From: Holotrichia oblita
Lineage: Eukaryota > Arthropoda > Insecta > Coleoptera > Scarabaeidae
Direction of reading: 5' to 3'
Length of the DNA: 64,000 nucleotides
Assembly: GCA_023690525.1 (NCBI GenBank)
Contig: CM043015.1
Coordinates: 235,968,569-236,032,568, forward strand
In this document: positions 10,771-21,743 of the stretch, in pieces
Layout: each line of letters starts with the position of its first letter
How positions within the stretch are numbered: position 1 is the first letter of the stretch
The notes under the pieces: model-generated
Database searches by the model: none
The model's input: the letters and a program-made list of their open reading frames with translations, nothing else
Told to the model about the DNA's origin: nothing
Program-made: the position numbers and the translations under genes

Positions 10771-12420
10771 TTGAAAACGAGAGATTTTAATATAGACATA
10801 CTGGAATATAACTGTATAACAAAAGAATACTATAACTTGTTTGACGCAAGAAATTATAAAATAATGAACAAAAAAGCAAAAAGACATTTTACAAGAAAAA
10901 GTCCAAATGGAAATAACTCGATACTAGACCATGTTATAACAAATGCAAAAGAAAATATCACGAAACTTAAAATAATCAGTACAGATATATCGGATCATAA
11001 TGCTATTTTGACAGCAGTACAATATGAAGTACAACAAAAAACATACAAATATAAACACTTCAATGTTACCAAAACTGACTATAGAAAAATAAATACAGAA
11101 ATAGAACAAATACCATCGGATGACATAGTATCCTTTGAAGTATTATCCAAAACAATACAAACAAAATCAATCAACGGTAGTAGTTCGGAGAAGGCAAGAA
11201 TGTCCGTGCATCGACGAAAGTATAATTAGACAAATCAAAAAAATAAACAAATTATGCAAGAAACACAGAAGGCACCCAAAAAACGAATCCTATAAAATGG
11301 AATATGAAAATCAGAAAAAAATTACAAAAAATTTAATAAAGACTACCAAGATACAATATTTACAAAACTATATAAAAAATCATAATAAAGACTCCTCCAA
11401 GATTTGGAAATTAATAAACTACCAAACAAACAGGAACCGAAACAACGAAAAATGTATTAATGAAATTAAAAAACAAGACAAAACAACTACCACAATCAAA
11501 AAGGATATTGCTAATGAATTAAATACCTTCTTTGCTAATATAGGAAGCAAATAAAAGATTCCAAAAAACAACCGAAAACCACAACAACAAAAAGAAATAT
11601 CCCACTAGTAAATTTCAAAAATACTACCGAAGAGGTAGTTGAAAAAATCGTTAGTAACTTAAAAAAAGGAAAAGCTCCAGGATTTGATGAAATACCAGTG
11701 AACATAGTTCAATGCAACAAGCAAAAATTGGTTCCAATCTTAAAAAGATTAATAAACAGAACCTTGGACGAAGGCATTTATCCAGAATATTAAAAAAACA
11801 CCATAATAATACCTATCCACAAAAAACAAGCCCATGATGACCCGCAAAACTACCGTCTTATCTCATTGCTCTCAACTTTAAATAAAATATTAGAAAAAGT
11901 GATACAAATTAAAGTTAAAGAACATATGCAAAACCACAAAATAATCCATTATAACCAATACGCTTTTCAAGAACAGTCAGGTACAACATCAGCAGCCTAC
12001 GACTTAATAAATAGCATAAGTAAAGAACTAGGTAATAAAAAAAAACGTTGTAGTACTGTTCGTAGACTGAAACAATCAACATGTACAATAAAATACCGAA
12101 AGCCATAAAACAATTACCATACAGTAGTTTCAAGAACAAAATAAAAATTATGCTAAAACGTCAAGAATAGAAAAAAAGAAACAGTCCGATTTCGATTTCA
12201 ATCCTTTACGAAACAAATGAGGCCCTCGATACCAGTAGCCCGAGATAGGAGATCCCGCGGCGAAGAAGAGGGATGGACCTCTAACTTTCTTTATACATAT
12301 TTATTTACTAATTTCTTTTTGTACTTTTAGTATAATATATTTTTTTGGTATGTACAAATGTACGAAGAAGTGAATAAAGAACTTAATAATAAAAGTATGA
12401 GAAAGAGCTTAAAATTATAA
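10771..12420 (+). mobile_element. Non-LTR retrotransposon (Jockey/I-superfamily, L2-like), internally deleted
   Basis: The plus strand starts within an endonuclease domain (DFNIDILEYN, then SILDHVITN and ISDHNAI). It continues through a linker with GFDEIPVNIV and the reverse-transcriptase finger block NYRLISLLSTLNKILEKVI ending QSGTTSAAYDLI near 12005. It then jumps directly to a C-terminal INMYNKIPKAIKQLPYSSF block (about 12075-12140), so the palm with the YADD box is missing. Frameshifts occur near 11180 and 11550, and a stop near 11790. An AT-rich tail with AATAAA follows to about 12420. Confidence 0.82.
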
Positions 12421-13744
12421 AAGATGCGGCCAAGTGTAATGGTTCCCGGCCTCAGCATATCTATAAGTTAATTAGGAAGTTTAATTATAAGAAAACTGTG
12501 AAAGAATCTACGACTTTTCGAGAGGATGTTAAAGCTTTACTCGTTGTGACCCCTCCCTTACGCTCCCTTTAATAAAGTTACATACGCTTTTTCTATAATT
12601 GGGACACCCTGTATATTTGAAAATACTTTCTGGCTATGCGTCGATTAAATAGGGACAACTTTTAATTGAAACTTTTTTCTCTATACCTACTGTAAAATAA
12701 ACAAATTATCAAAGAAACCTTGTCAGTTGGGACACCCTGTATAATACGGACATTGTCGCTAAAATTGACACATTTCTAATTAAAATGACGTTTAAAAATA
12801 ATTTTCTAATAAAATCGCGTTAAATTTCTAATTCAACTGGGATCTTAAAGTCGTAAGGTCCTTTGTTTCTTGGATTTAACAGGATAAGATAATAAATAAA
12901 CAAATAACATAACAATAAACAAATAAATTGGTTATTTGTTCAGGAAAAAAAGTTATTATAGTAGGATTTTACAGCTACAACAATGTGTAACAATTAATTA
13001 GGATTAAAACATAATCATAATCAAGTTAATTACAACACTTTTTATTACAATTATGTTTGCGAGGAAGACGAATCCGCCAATATGAACACGTCATCTGTCA
13101 TACATAATAATGACATTGACACGAATGACATTTCGAAATAAAGCGAGGTTAATTTTTTATGCTTTCATTATTAAAATTAATTAAATATATTTTTTTAATT
13201 CCATAAAAAAAAATTAAAGAATGGTATTTAAAAATTAAAAAAACAACCCGAGCACATCCTCCCCTTCCAAATTAATTTTATATCGTCGTCCTCGTTGTTG
13301 TTGAAGAGACGGCACACGTAGGTACTCTAATCCCGAAACACGGAGAGAAGAAAAAGAAGCAACGCACACACGCACCGAGCTTATTTTGTTCACGAAAAAG
13401 AAAAACAGCTTTGAGCTGGAAGGAATGGAGGGGGAGGACGGGTTATTACGAAATAGGCTCAGAATTAAAGGGCTTTCGCGACGATGACGATGATGATGGT
13501 AGAGGGACGTGGATGTTACTCGAACTTCAGGGCGTCATCAGCATGATTCGGACTGCCGGCGCTGCCGTGTTAGGATAATAAAATTGGTGGAGGAGCCGAG
13601 TGGAATTATAGGTTATAATGAGAAACGAAATCCCTGCGGAGTTTGATGTTGTTGTTGTTCTGGTTATTATTGTTATCGTACGCTTCTTTTTTTTGTATTA
13701 ATATTTTGTATAAATATAATTCAATAATCCCTTCTACCATAACA
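12421..13744. other. Non-coding, AT-rich then CpG-richer sequence
   Basis: GGGACACCCTGTATA occurs twice in the same orientation (about 12600 and 12728), remnants of mariner-type ends. From about 13260 to 13680 the sequence is richer in G+C and not obviously repetitive. No coding region was recognised. Confidence 0.45.
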
Positions 13745-14024
13745 ATGATGTAGGGTGTTTATCTTCTTCTAGCTTTTTATAAACTTTTTCCATTCATTCC
13801 TATTCCTTGTCATGCTAATGTTTTCCCTATGACATCATTCCATGTTATCGTTGGCCATCCTCTTCTTTTGTTTTTCATTATTCCTGCTTCCTATATTTTT
13901 CTTGTTTGTCTTGTATTTTTCATTCTATATAAGTATCTAACTGTCTTTGTTTAATGTATGCTAGAACTGACTGCATTTTTAAATCTTAGTATTTCCGAGT
14001 TTCTTATTCTATCCATCCTTCTAA
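13745..14024 (-). pseudogene. LINE 3'-coding fragment, downstream half (split by the palindromic element)
   Basis: The minus strand from 14024 downward reads RMDRIRNSEILRF and, after frameshifts, PTITWNDVIGKTLA, matching the C-terminal region of LINE polyproteins such as the one at 39672-40148 (KDRIRNEVILQR, then GRPRIQWEEQV). Its upstream half lies at 29528-29830 on the far side of the 15.5-kb palindrome. Confidence 0.8.
14019..14024. repeat. Left target-site duplication TTCTAA
   Basis: TTCTAA directly precedes the element terminus AGTAGGT and is repeated in the same orientation at 29528-29533. A 6-bp duplication is the known hallmark of Polinton/Maverick integration. Confidence 0.9.
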
Positions 14025-14229
14025 AGTAGGTAAAGGGTCGCTCCAGACAACCCCCACCACTCCTACCTTCGCTGCGCCATGTGACCCCGCCTCTCACCTA
14101 ATTGGTTGACTGGCCGCCGATGCAATAAACCCGGTCCCCTCAGCGCGAAATTTAAAAACCTCAAACCAAGCAGGTAGTTACATAAAATAATATTTATAAA
14201 TTATCTATCATGATAAAAAACTTTTACCA

Positions 14230-14318
14230 GGTGCCCGGCTCTCGCGAGCTTCGAACCCATGCCTCGCTCGCAACAGGCACAATCAAATCGTCGCACCTAA
14301 CCGCTTAGCCACGAACGA
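14230..14318 (-). other. tRNA-Ser-like sequence near the outer end, left arm
   Basis: This is the mirror of 29234-29322. The minus strand carries the A box TGGCTAAGCGG, a TTTGATT anticodon-loop-like stretch, a variable-arm-like block and the B box GGTTCGAAGCT, then a T6 run at 14215-14220 that could terminate Pol III. T-stem pairing is weak. Confidence 0.6.
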
Positions 14319-15189
14319 TATAGTAGAGGCAAGCTGAATTGTACATATATATGATAGGAATAGGTCACATGACAGTGGAAGTTAATGCATAGTAGTCATA
14401 TAAATAGTAAATATTTTTTAATAAGGGGGCTATGACGCTGGTAGCGCAGTAGATTTATACATAACACCTGACTTCGTATATACATATTATCCAATAACTT
14501 ATTTAATAATACATTTAAGTGTAGCAACCACATGTAATTAATTACACATATCACAATTGGTGAATTAACTAGTACGAAGAGATGTATTTCAACAAGTTTC
14601 AACCTGTCTGCATATTGATGATGCGAGATTTTTGTGTCGTGTAAGCGCTCCATACCTATATAATCGCAATTATTCCTCCCTGGAATGAGTACGCAGCTCA
14701 ATAAAGTTTATACGAAGCAGACGATTGGTGTCGTAGCGTTTCATTGGTTGATACAAATACGGTATAAATATAATAGCATATTGATATAAACAAAACTTTT
14801 TAAATATTTTTGACCCTGTCACTTGTGCTGCTCTCCGTACTTTTTTTTTTTTTTAGTTAGGCACACTCGATCTTAGCGTTAAAAGTTATAGTTAAGAAAA
14901 AGTGATTTATTTGTATTCCATCTGTTAATAATCAGGTGCGTGTACTTAAGAGAACGGTATATCACCTTTCCTCTGTGCTCGCAAATTCTCCGTCGGGAGT
15001 ATGTGTCCGTTTAGATATGGACACTATCGTTCACAACCGATAATTTGCCACATTACACCGCGAAAACGAGCTTCCATAACTACTGCCTAATATTATATGC
15101 ATTTCTAATAAACAAGTTTCAACTTGTATAGTAGCCATGCAATTGTACATGTAATTGTGAAAATGCCTGGATTAGAACATTCAATCGGC

Positions 15190-15224
15190 TATAAATAGAT
15201 GTACTCATTGAGGAGACCCTCAGT
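15190..15224 (+). promoter_or_regulatory. TATA box plus insect initiator for PolB, left arm
   Basis: TATAAATA at 15190-15197 is followed by TCAGT at 15220-15224. The initiator A (15222) lies 32 bp downstream of the first T of the TATA box, the spacing expected for arthropod core promoters. The predicted transcript would start after the ATG at 15199 and would first meet the in-frame ATG at 15244. Confidence 0.65.
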
Positions 15225-15243
15225 AATAGTTTGTCTTTTGCTA

Positions 15244-18200
15244 ATGAACGACGTGTGGAAGATGCAGAAATTTGACATTGTGTCTGATTTAAACTGTAAA
15301 GTGAAGCGGTTCAATTTAAATGGACGCAAATTAATTTTTAAAATAAAAGATGCACCCGACGATCAAGATTCGGTACGGTGGGTAAAAACGGCAGTTAATG
15401 ATATAATAAAATATATAACAGCTGATGTAGAACCTGAAGATAAAATAGGAATGACGTTCTCTTCGGAGAATTTTAAAGAAAAGGCACCGGGATGGATGGA
15501 TTTTCGCGACGCAAGAAATGTAACATTTGAAGATGTGTGGAACATGCTCGTCAAAATTTTTCAAAGTAATTCCGAAGGCATGGCTACTGATACGTTTCGC
15601 ATCACAGCAACATACGTAAGACTGCCGGCTGGTAAGGGTAAACGAAAACTGTATTGTTACAACGATTTCGAAGAAGAATGTAACGGTCGACAGGGTATAT
15701 TATCAATTAATAACAGCGATAATATGTGTTTACCGAGAGCTATCGTAGTTGCAAAAGCGTATGCGAAAAAGGATCCCGCTTTCAAAAGGATTACTCGCAA
15801 TGCAACGGTCCAGATGGAGAAGGTGAAGAAGCTGTTGGAGAAGACGGGCCTCGTTATACCCGAAAATGGAGCAGGTATTGCTGAACTGAAAATTCTACAG
15901 CAACACCTCAAAAAATATAAAATTACTGTCTATAAATACAACACAAAAGGTCGAGAAACAATATTCGAGGGAGAAAATGAAACAGCTCTACATAAAATAA
16001 ACTTGATGTATCACGATGGACATTATAGCGTGATTAAAAGTTTAACTGCTGCATTTACATGTGTTTACTATTGTGAAACATGCCATATTCCGTACAATAC
16101 GAAAAATACTCATCGCTGCGTTGCAAGTTGTCCATGTTGCCAGCAGTCCCCAGTATGTCCAGTTGAGGTAAATATATCATGTGACGAATGTAATAGACAG
16201 TTTCGTGGGCTGGAATGCTTTAGAAAGCATATTGAAGATGGTTCATTGAACAGGCACAACACAGTTTGTAATGCGATCAAACGCTGCACTGAGTGTTTGA
16301 AAACTATCAATATTGTAGCATCGAAGGGACGAAAACACGTATGCGGCGAAATTTTTTGCAAATGCTGTTGTATGTTTACCTCGCCAGACCACTTGTGTTA
16401 TATACGGGAAAATATTAGGAAACCGGGACTACAAGATACACTTTTCATATTTTTCGATCTCGAGACAAGACAAGAGAAAATACTAGATGACAATACTGTA
16501 GTTCATGAGCCGAATATATGTGTTTTTGCACAGAGGTGTAATATGTGTATTGAAAAAGAAAATTTGGTCAACTGTAAAAAATGTGGATATTGTGAGCAGG
16601 TTCTGAAAAACAATTTCATTGAAGGTTTCATGGTACACCTTTTAAATATACGAAAAAAATTTAAGAAGGTCATAGCTATCGCACATAACGGTCAAGCCTT
16701 CGATGTGCAATTTATTATGCATTATCTTATTACAAGGACTGCCTTAAAGCCAGAGTTGATAATGAGAGGTAGCAAAATATTAATGTTAGAAATTTCAAAT
16801 TTGAGATTTATTGATTCCCTAAATTATTTCCCAATGGCTCTTTCGGCTTTACCTAAAGCTTTTGGTCTACCGGCACCGAAAGGATATTTCCCGCATTTGT
16901 TTAACACAGAAGCGAATGCTAACTATATAGGGCCCCTACCACCAGCGAAATATTACGGCTCCGATGCAATGAAACCTCAAGCCCGTGAAGATTTCCTTAA
17001 ATGGTATGAGGAAAACCAGGTGAATCAGTTTGATATGCAAAGAGATCTAGTGGAGTATTGCAGAACTGATGTTGATATTTTAAGAAGAGCCTGTATACAT
17101 TTCCGTAATTTGTTTCTAAAAGAATGCAATGTAGACCCTTTCACCGAAGCTATCACTATTGCATCAGCTTGTAATTTGGTATATCGTCGGAATTTCCTTA
17201 AGCCACAGACTATAGGAATTTTACCTAGAGGCGGTTATAGGCAGACAGATAATCAGTCGAAAATAGCTTTACAATGGCTGATTAAGGAGGAGAAGGAAAG
17301 AGGCGTGCGTATTGAACAAGCCGTAAGACGGAAAGAGGTTGTGATATCCGGAACAAAATTTAAAGTTGATGGGTATTGTACAGAAACTCGTCAAATATTT
17401 GAATTTCACGGGTGCTATTATCACGGTCACGATTTATGCCAACCCACGAAACGTAACGAACCTCTGCATGAATCTCCAGACGATACACTAAACACTAGGC
17501 TGGAGAAAACCAGGACGAAAACAGTAGCATTGAAAAAGTTGGGGTATGAAGTTATAGAAATGTGGGAATGTGAATTTAGACAACTAATGAAGAAGAGCGA
17601 AAAAGAGTTACAGTATTTGGAGAACCATCCGTTGTTATCTTATACACCTATTAATCCTCGAGATGCCTTCTACGGAGGTAGAACGGGAGCCGCCAAGTTA
17701 TGTTACAAAGTTAACCCTGGAGAGAAAATTAAGTATGTTGACGTGTGTTCTCTCTATCCTTGGGTATGTAAATACGGGAAATTTCCACTTGGTCATCCTT
17801 GTATCCTGCTGGAAGATGAATGTAATGTTGATCTCTCCAGTATGGAAGGTCTCATAAAATGTAAGATATTACCACCACAAAATCTGTATCATCCTGTACT
17901 ACCAGTGAAACAAAATAATAAACTTATGTTTTCACTATGTCGGGTCTGTTCTGAACAACTTTATCAGGGTGATTGCCCTCATACCAACGAAGAAAGGGCA
18001 CTCGTAGGTACATGGGTTGTAGATGAAGTTAAGAAAGCCGTAGAAGAGGGATATCAAGTGCTTGAAGTGTATGAAATATGGCAGTATGTAGTTACACAAT
18101 ACGATAAAAGAACTGATGTTGGCGGTCTGTTTGTCAATTTCATCAATAAATTCTTAAAAATTAAACAGCAAGCCTCTGGTTGGCCGCCTAATTGTAAAAC

Positions 18201-19032
18201 TCAAGAGGAAAAGGAAGCTTACATCGAGGCATATTTAAACAACGAAGGGATACAGCTAGAATATGAAAAAATTGTGAAAAATGCCGGTCTTCGCTCGCTG
18301 GCTAAGCTTATACTAAATTCATTCTGGGGAAAATTTGGACAACGGGAGAATCAGCCAAAAACTACCATCATAAAGGAACCGAAGATCTTGTACGATTTAC
18401 TCACAGATCCCGGTATTAGCGTTAACTACATTCAGGAAGTTAACGACGAAACTTTATTGGTGAATTGGCAGCATAAAGATGAGGCATCAGATCCATTAAC
18501 CACTGTCAATTGTGTCATAGCGGCTTACGTAACTACACAGGCTCGTCTTAAACTATACAGTTATTTAGAGAAACTAGGAGAAAGGGTGCTCTACTATGAC
18601 ACAGATTCTGTCATTTACATTTCAAGGGAAGACGAACCAGACTTGCCTATCGGCTCTTATCTAGGAGATCTGACGGATGAACTAGAAGAATATGGGTCGG
18701 AATCCTATATTACCGAGTTTGCATCTGGAGGTCCTAAAAATTATGCTTATACAATTTACAACCCATCGAGTAGAAACAGTAAAACCGTAGTAAAGGTCAA
18801 AGGTATAAACCTAAATTATAGAACAAGTGAAATAATAACTTTTGATAAAATGTTATCAATGATATGTAATGACAATGACGAGCAAAATGTAATCGTACAG
18901 TCCAGTAACATCAGAAGAACGGAGGACCACCAGATCGTCACCAGACAGGAAACGAAAACATATCGAATAAATTTTCAGAAGAGGCAGAGAATAGAAAATT
19001 TTGATTCTGTGCCGTATGGTTATAAGAGCTGA
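15244..19032 (+). CDS. Protein-primed family-B DNA polymerase, Polinton type (left arm, intact)
   Basis: The frame is open from an ATG at 15199 (1277 codons); I prefer the ATG at 15244 because a TATA-Inr pair places transcription start near 15222. Residues here count from 15199. An OTU-like region has DNMCLPRA (Cys177) and HDGHYSV (His275). A Cys-rich zinc-binding region spans about 289-405. The 3'-5' exonuclease motifs are FDLET (Asp420/Glu422), HNGQAFD (Asp502) and YCRTDVD (Tyr620-Asp624). An inserted segment at about 715-800 (FEFHGCYYHGHDLC ... WECEF) resembles Vsr-type PD-(D/E)XK nucleases. Polymerase motifs are DVCSLYP (848-854), KLILNSFWGKFG (1036-1047), YYDTDS (1132-1137) and PKNY (1179-1182). 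The enzyme would copy the element from protein-primed ends. All catalytic residues are present. Polinton assignment is firm; the OTU and Vsr calls are inferences from motifs. Confidence 0.93.
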   Translation: MNDVWKMQKFDIVSDLNCKVKRFNLNGRKLIFKIKDAPDDQDSVRWVKTAVNDIIKYITADVEPEDKIGMTFSSENFKEKAPGWMDFRDARNVTFEDVWNMLVKIFQSNSEGMATDTFRITATYVRLPAGKGKRKLYCYNDFEEECNGRQGILSINNSDNMCLPRAIVVAKAYAKKDPAFKRITRNATVQMEKVKKLLEKTGLVIPENGAGIAELKILQQHLKKYKITVYKYNTKGRETIFEGENETALHKINLMYHDGHYSVIKSLTAAFTCVYYCETCHIPYNTKNTHRCVASCPCCQQSPVCPVEVNISCDECNRQFRGLECFRKHIEDGSLNRHNTVCNAIKRCTECLKTINIVASKGRKHVCGEIFCKCCCMFTSPDHLCYIRENIRKPGLQDTLFIFFDLETRQEKILDDNTVVHEPNICVFAQRCNMCIEKENLVNCKKCGYCEQVLKNNFIEGFMVHLLNIRKKFKKVIAIAHNGQAFDVQFIMHYLITRTALKPELIMRGSKILMLEISNLRFIDSLNYFPMALSALPKAFGLPAPKGYFPHLFNTEANANYIGPLPPAKYYGSDAMKPQAREDFLKWYEENQVNQFDMQRDLVEYCRTDVDILRRACIHFRNLFLKECNVDPFTEAITIASACNLVYRRNFLKPQTIGILPRGGYRQTDNQSKIALQWLIKEEKERGVRIEQAVRRKEVVISGTKFKVDGYCTETRQIFEFHGCYYHGHDLCQPTKRNEPLHESPDDTLNTRLEKTRTKTVALKKLGYEVIEMWECEFRQLMKKSEKELQYLENHPLLSYTPINPRDAFYGGRTGAAKLCYKVNPGEKIKYVDVCSLYPWVCKYGKFPLGHPCILLEDECNVDLSSMEGLIKCKILPPQNLYHPVLPVKQNNKLMFSLCRVCSEQLYQGDCPHTNEERALVGTWVVDEVKKAVEEGYQVLEVYEIWQYVVTQYDKRTDVGGLFVNFINKFLKIKQQASGWPPNCKTQEEKEAYIEAYLNNEGIQLEYEKIVKNAGLRSLAKLILNSFWGKFGQRENQPKTTIIKEPKILYDLLTDPGISVNYIQEVNDETLLVNWQHKDEASDPLTTVNCVIAAYVTTQARLKLYSYLEKLGERVLYYDTDSVIYISREDEPDLPIGSYLGDLTDELEEYGSESYITEFASGGPKNYAYTIYNPSSRNSKTVVKVKGINLNYRTSEIITFDKMLSMICNDNDEQNVIVQSSNIRRTEDHQIVTRQETKTYRINFQKRQRIENFDSVPYGYKS

Positions 19033-19045
19033 AAGTTAGAATAAA

Positions 19046-19555
19046 ATGGGCGAGATTCAAGAGGACCGATCAGTTTTAACGATGACGCGTTCCCGTGCAG
19101 ACAAAACAATACTATCAGTTTTAACTGAAATTATATCTCAAGAATTAATAAAGGAAAAGTATTATGCGGCCTGTTTACCCGCGTCTCTAATATTCTGCGA
19201 CCAAGCAAGAAAATTGGGCTATCACCCCGAAATAGTACTAGGCCATTTAGTACATAAAAGTCTGGGTATTCCAATAATGCATTTTTGTGCTAAAATTGAA
19301 AATACTTACTATGACGCAATGTTAAAAGTGTTAAAAGAATATAGTGGAGTGAATGAGGTTGAGTTTATATTCGAAGATTTTGATGTTCAGCCTATAGATG
19401 AAGACCAGTTTCTCATGAAAATGTACTATGAAAAGTATAAAGAAAATTCCTCGTGTGAAGATTATTTTGGCGCTGCTCCAGAACATCTTTGTAAAATACG
19501 AAAAACTATATGTCGAAGAGTAAACAATCTGTTACTTAGCAAAATGTATAAATAA
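19046..19555 (+). CDS. Small protein with Cys-His-Asp layout, possible transglutaminase/papain-like fold (left arm)
   Basis: This 169-residue gene starts 13 nt after the PolB stop in another frame, suggesting one bicistronic transcript; AATAAA overlaps its own stop region. I do not recognise the family. The visible pattern is AACLPASLIFCDQARKLG with Cys43 at the start of a helix, a glycine-containing strand (VLGHLV), then IMHFCAKIENTYYDAM with His79 and Asp90. A Cys, then His-x(10)-Asp in two strands is the arrangement of transglutaminase-like and related cysteine-peptidase folds. It differs from the Polinton adenain-like protease, whose order is His-acid-Cys. The C-terminus (about 95-169) is acidic then basic. 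It could be a protein-processing enzyme or a structural derivative. An identical copy lies in the other arm. Confidence 0.75.
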   Translation: MGEIQEDRSVLTMTRSRADKTILSVLTEIISQELIKEKYYAACLPASLIFCDQARKLGYHPEIVLGHLVHKSLGIPIMHFCAKIENTYYDAMLKVLKEYSGVNEVEFIFEDFDVQPIDEDQFLMKMYYEKYKENSSCEDYFGAAPEHLCKIRKTICRRVNNLLLSKMYK

Positions 19556-21743
19556 TAAAATCTATGTATGTAAAATCTTGTGATTAAAATAAGCAATTAT
19601 TAGAAGTAAATTATATTGTATTTCAATATCAGTTAAAAATTCCATCTAATTTATCTATTGAATTTATAGAATTAGTTAATTAATCCAAATGTACAATATT
19701 AAAATTTAAAATAAAAATAATTAAAAGTAAAACGTGTTTTATTTGCTATATCAGCTCGATCTGTACTTCTACAGGATTATCTATTAGATTGTATTCATAT
19801 GATTAATTTATGTTGTATTACGAATAAAAAAAAGTGCAATGAAATGTGTTTTATTCATTACGTTTATATATTAAAATCTAGCGATAGATGATGATCTAAG
19901 GAGACGGCCCTCTAGGGTCAGCAATTGACCGCTTCTTACTTTTCATATCTAACCCTTAAAGACCACTGCTCACTTTGGAGATGAGGCTAACGGAAGTCTA
20001 GGCTGATACTCTCTCACATTGTGATACCTGTCATAAGAAGAAGGGCCATCCTTACTCATACTTCAAGCAACTGCCACCAAATAATTTATAGTCAAAAGAG
20101 ACCCCTGGAAGTCAAAGGCATTACACAGAAGCCCAGGGTAGATGGCGAATATGCCTGAAGAAGGTCCAACGACCATACTCATCAACTTTCACTAGATCTA
20201 AATATTACAACTGGCAATTATTATACACTCTGAATAATAATAATTTGCATAGATTGCACGATCATTTCAAAGCACTCTGTATAACAAACTGTGGTACAAT
20301 AAAAAAAAATGTACATATGTTGGTGGGGATAAACTTGATATCCGCATCACATACAAATTATTGCACCGATATCGCGCCATTTGTGAGTCAGAGTTAGGTA
20401 CATACGAAGTGTTAAATCAAATAAGTGTGCGTACATATATTTCACGGAGTAAGTAATTATTAAAATTATTATAGTGTAAGTCAAAACGTCTTGTTTATTT
20501 GTATTTTGTTATATTTACACACCATTGCAACATTGGAGAATAATAATTAATTATTATCTACGTTTCTTTAAATTAAATCAAATTATCCAATCTTAAAATA
20601 GAATTTTCTGGAATATTCATATGTACATATGTATGTTTGTATCTTAAATAAAAACTATTCTCAGGTGATTAAGTACTTTATATCTAAATTGAAAAGCTAA
20701 AAGTTGTTTTAATTATTATCCTGATATCCGCATCACATATACATATTAATTATTATATGTATGTACATATATATAGTCTAGGCCTCATTGCCGTATTTAT
20801 TTGTATTTTGTTGTGTGTACATATATTCGCTACATTGGAAAGTAGTGATAACAAGTAACCGTGAATAGATGTGATTAACAATTGGTAAGAATTTTTCAAA
20901 TATCCAATTCACTGTACGTGTTGTAAATCTATGGGGAAATATTTTTAAATGAAAAGGTGGTAAAGTAATGCAATTTCAGTAGGCCGTTAAAACGTAAAAT
21001 ATAATTAATTGTCCTCCTGTACATATTTATAAGCGACAGCGTGTAACGTGTTGAGACAAGTTTTCAGGTCACCGACTTGTCTAGATACGATTAGCAGAGA
21101 ATTTTTCGCGCGGCAACAGAAAAATACAGACCTACATTGTGGTAAAATGTATTATTTAATAGATCTCTCTGTTCTAGCCATTTAGATCATTGTATTCAAA
21201 TTTAGGTATGTTTATAATGCAAAATGGTGGTTAATTAAAATTCTGCTGTAAGTTTATAATAATCTTTTAAAATTATGCAGGAGTAAGTGGTCGAGTAGAT
21301 TCAATAATTCAGTTTTGTTTAAAGTATGTTGTTCAAAATATACAACGAGTTTTCTCAAGTTGAATGATAATATTACCTATAAAAACCTTAAAAACTCTTT
21401 TACCAAGCCTCCTACAGTTGAGCCGAGTATACGATAATTAGTATTTTGATATGCAATCTGGCGAAAATGATAAATAAATAAAAAGTTTATTTTAATAATT
21501 CTGTTTTTAAATCGATACGGCCGTAGGTAAGTGCTTTTTCATTGGTAGGGCGACATTGTTATTGTCTTCTGCTCCCTACTACTACTACAACTTATCAAGC
21601 AAATCCCAAGCGCAATAAATTTTCTGCCTTATTTTTATTACAGTACATATGAGCTAGGGGTTGAACCGCCTTACTTGGTCGGTAGCAGGTTTAAGAGCAG
21701 CCAAACCGATAATGGGAACAGCTACTGTTCCCGTGGAACAGGT

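Larger units (their letters stand above)
14025..21743 (+). repeat. Left arm of the giant palindrome
   Basis: Layout from outside in: 1.2 kb non-coding with a tRNA-like module, a TATA-Inr promoter, PolB, a 169-codon gene, then about 2.2 kb of AT-rich DNA (19556-21743) with no gene. Within the inner stretch, GATATCCGCATCACATA recurs at 20337 and 20723 with neighbouring shared blocks, i.e. an old degenerate duplication. AATAAA signals lie right at the second gene's stop and again near 19700 and 19825. Confidence 0.95.

Noticed and set aside
14230..14318. Functional tRNA-Ser gene
   Set aside because: A and B boxes fit, but the T and acceptor stems do not pair properly.
14396..14701. 101-codon minus frame (mirror at 28852-29187)
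   Set aside because: The frame end differs between arms through a G5/C4 change, codon use looks random, and no domain is present.
15331..16361. Antisense frames of 63-84 codons within PolB (and their mirrors at 27189-28219)
   Set aside because: They overlap a confirmed gene on the other strand and have no domain.
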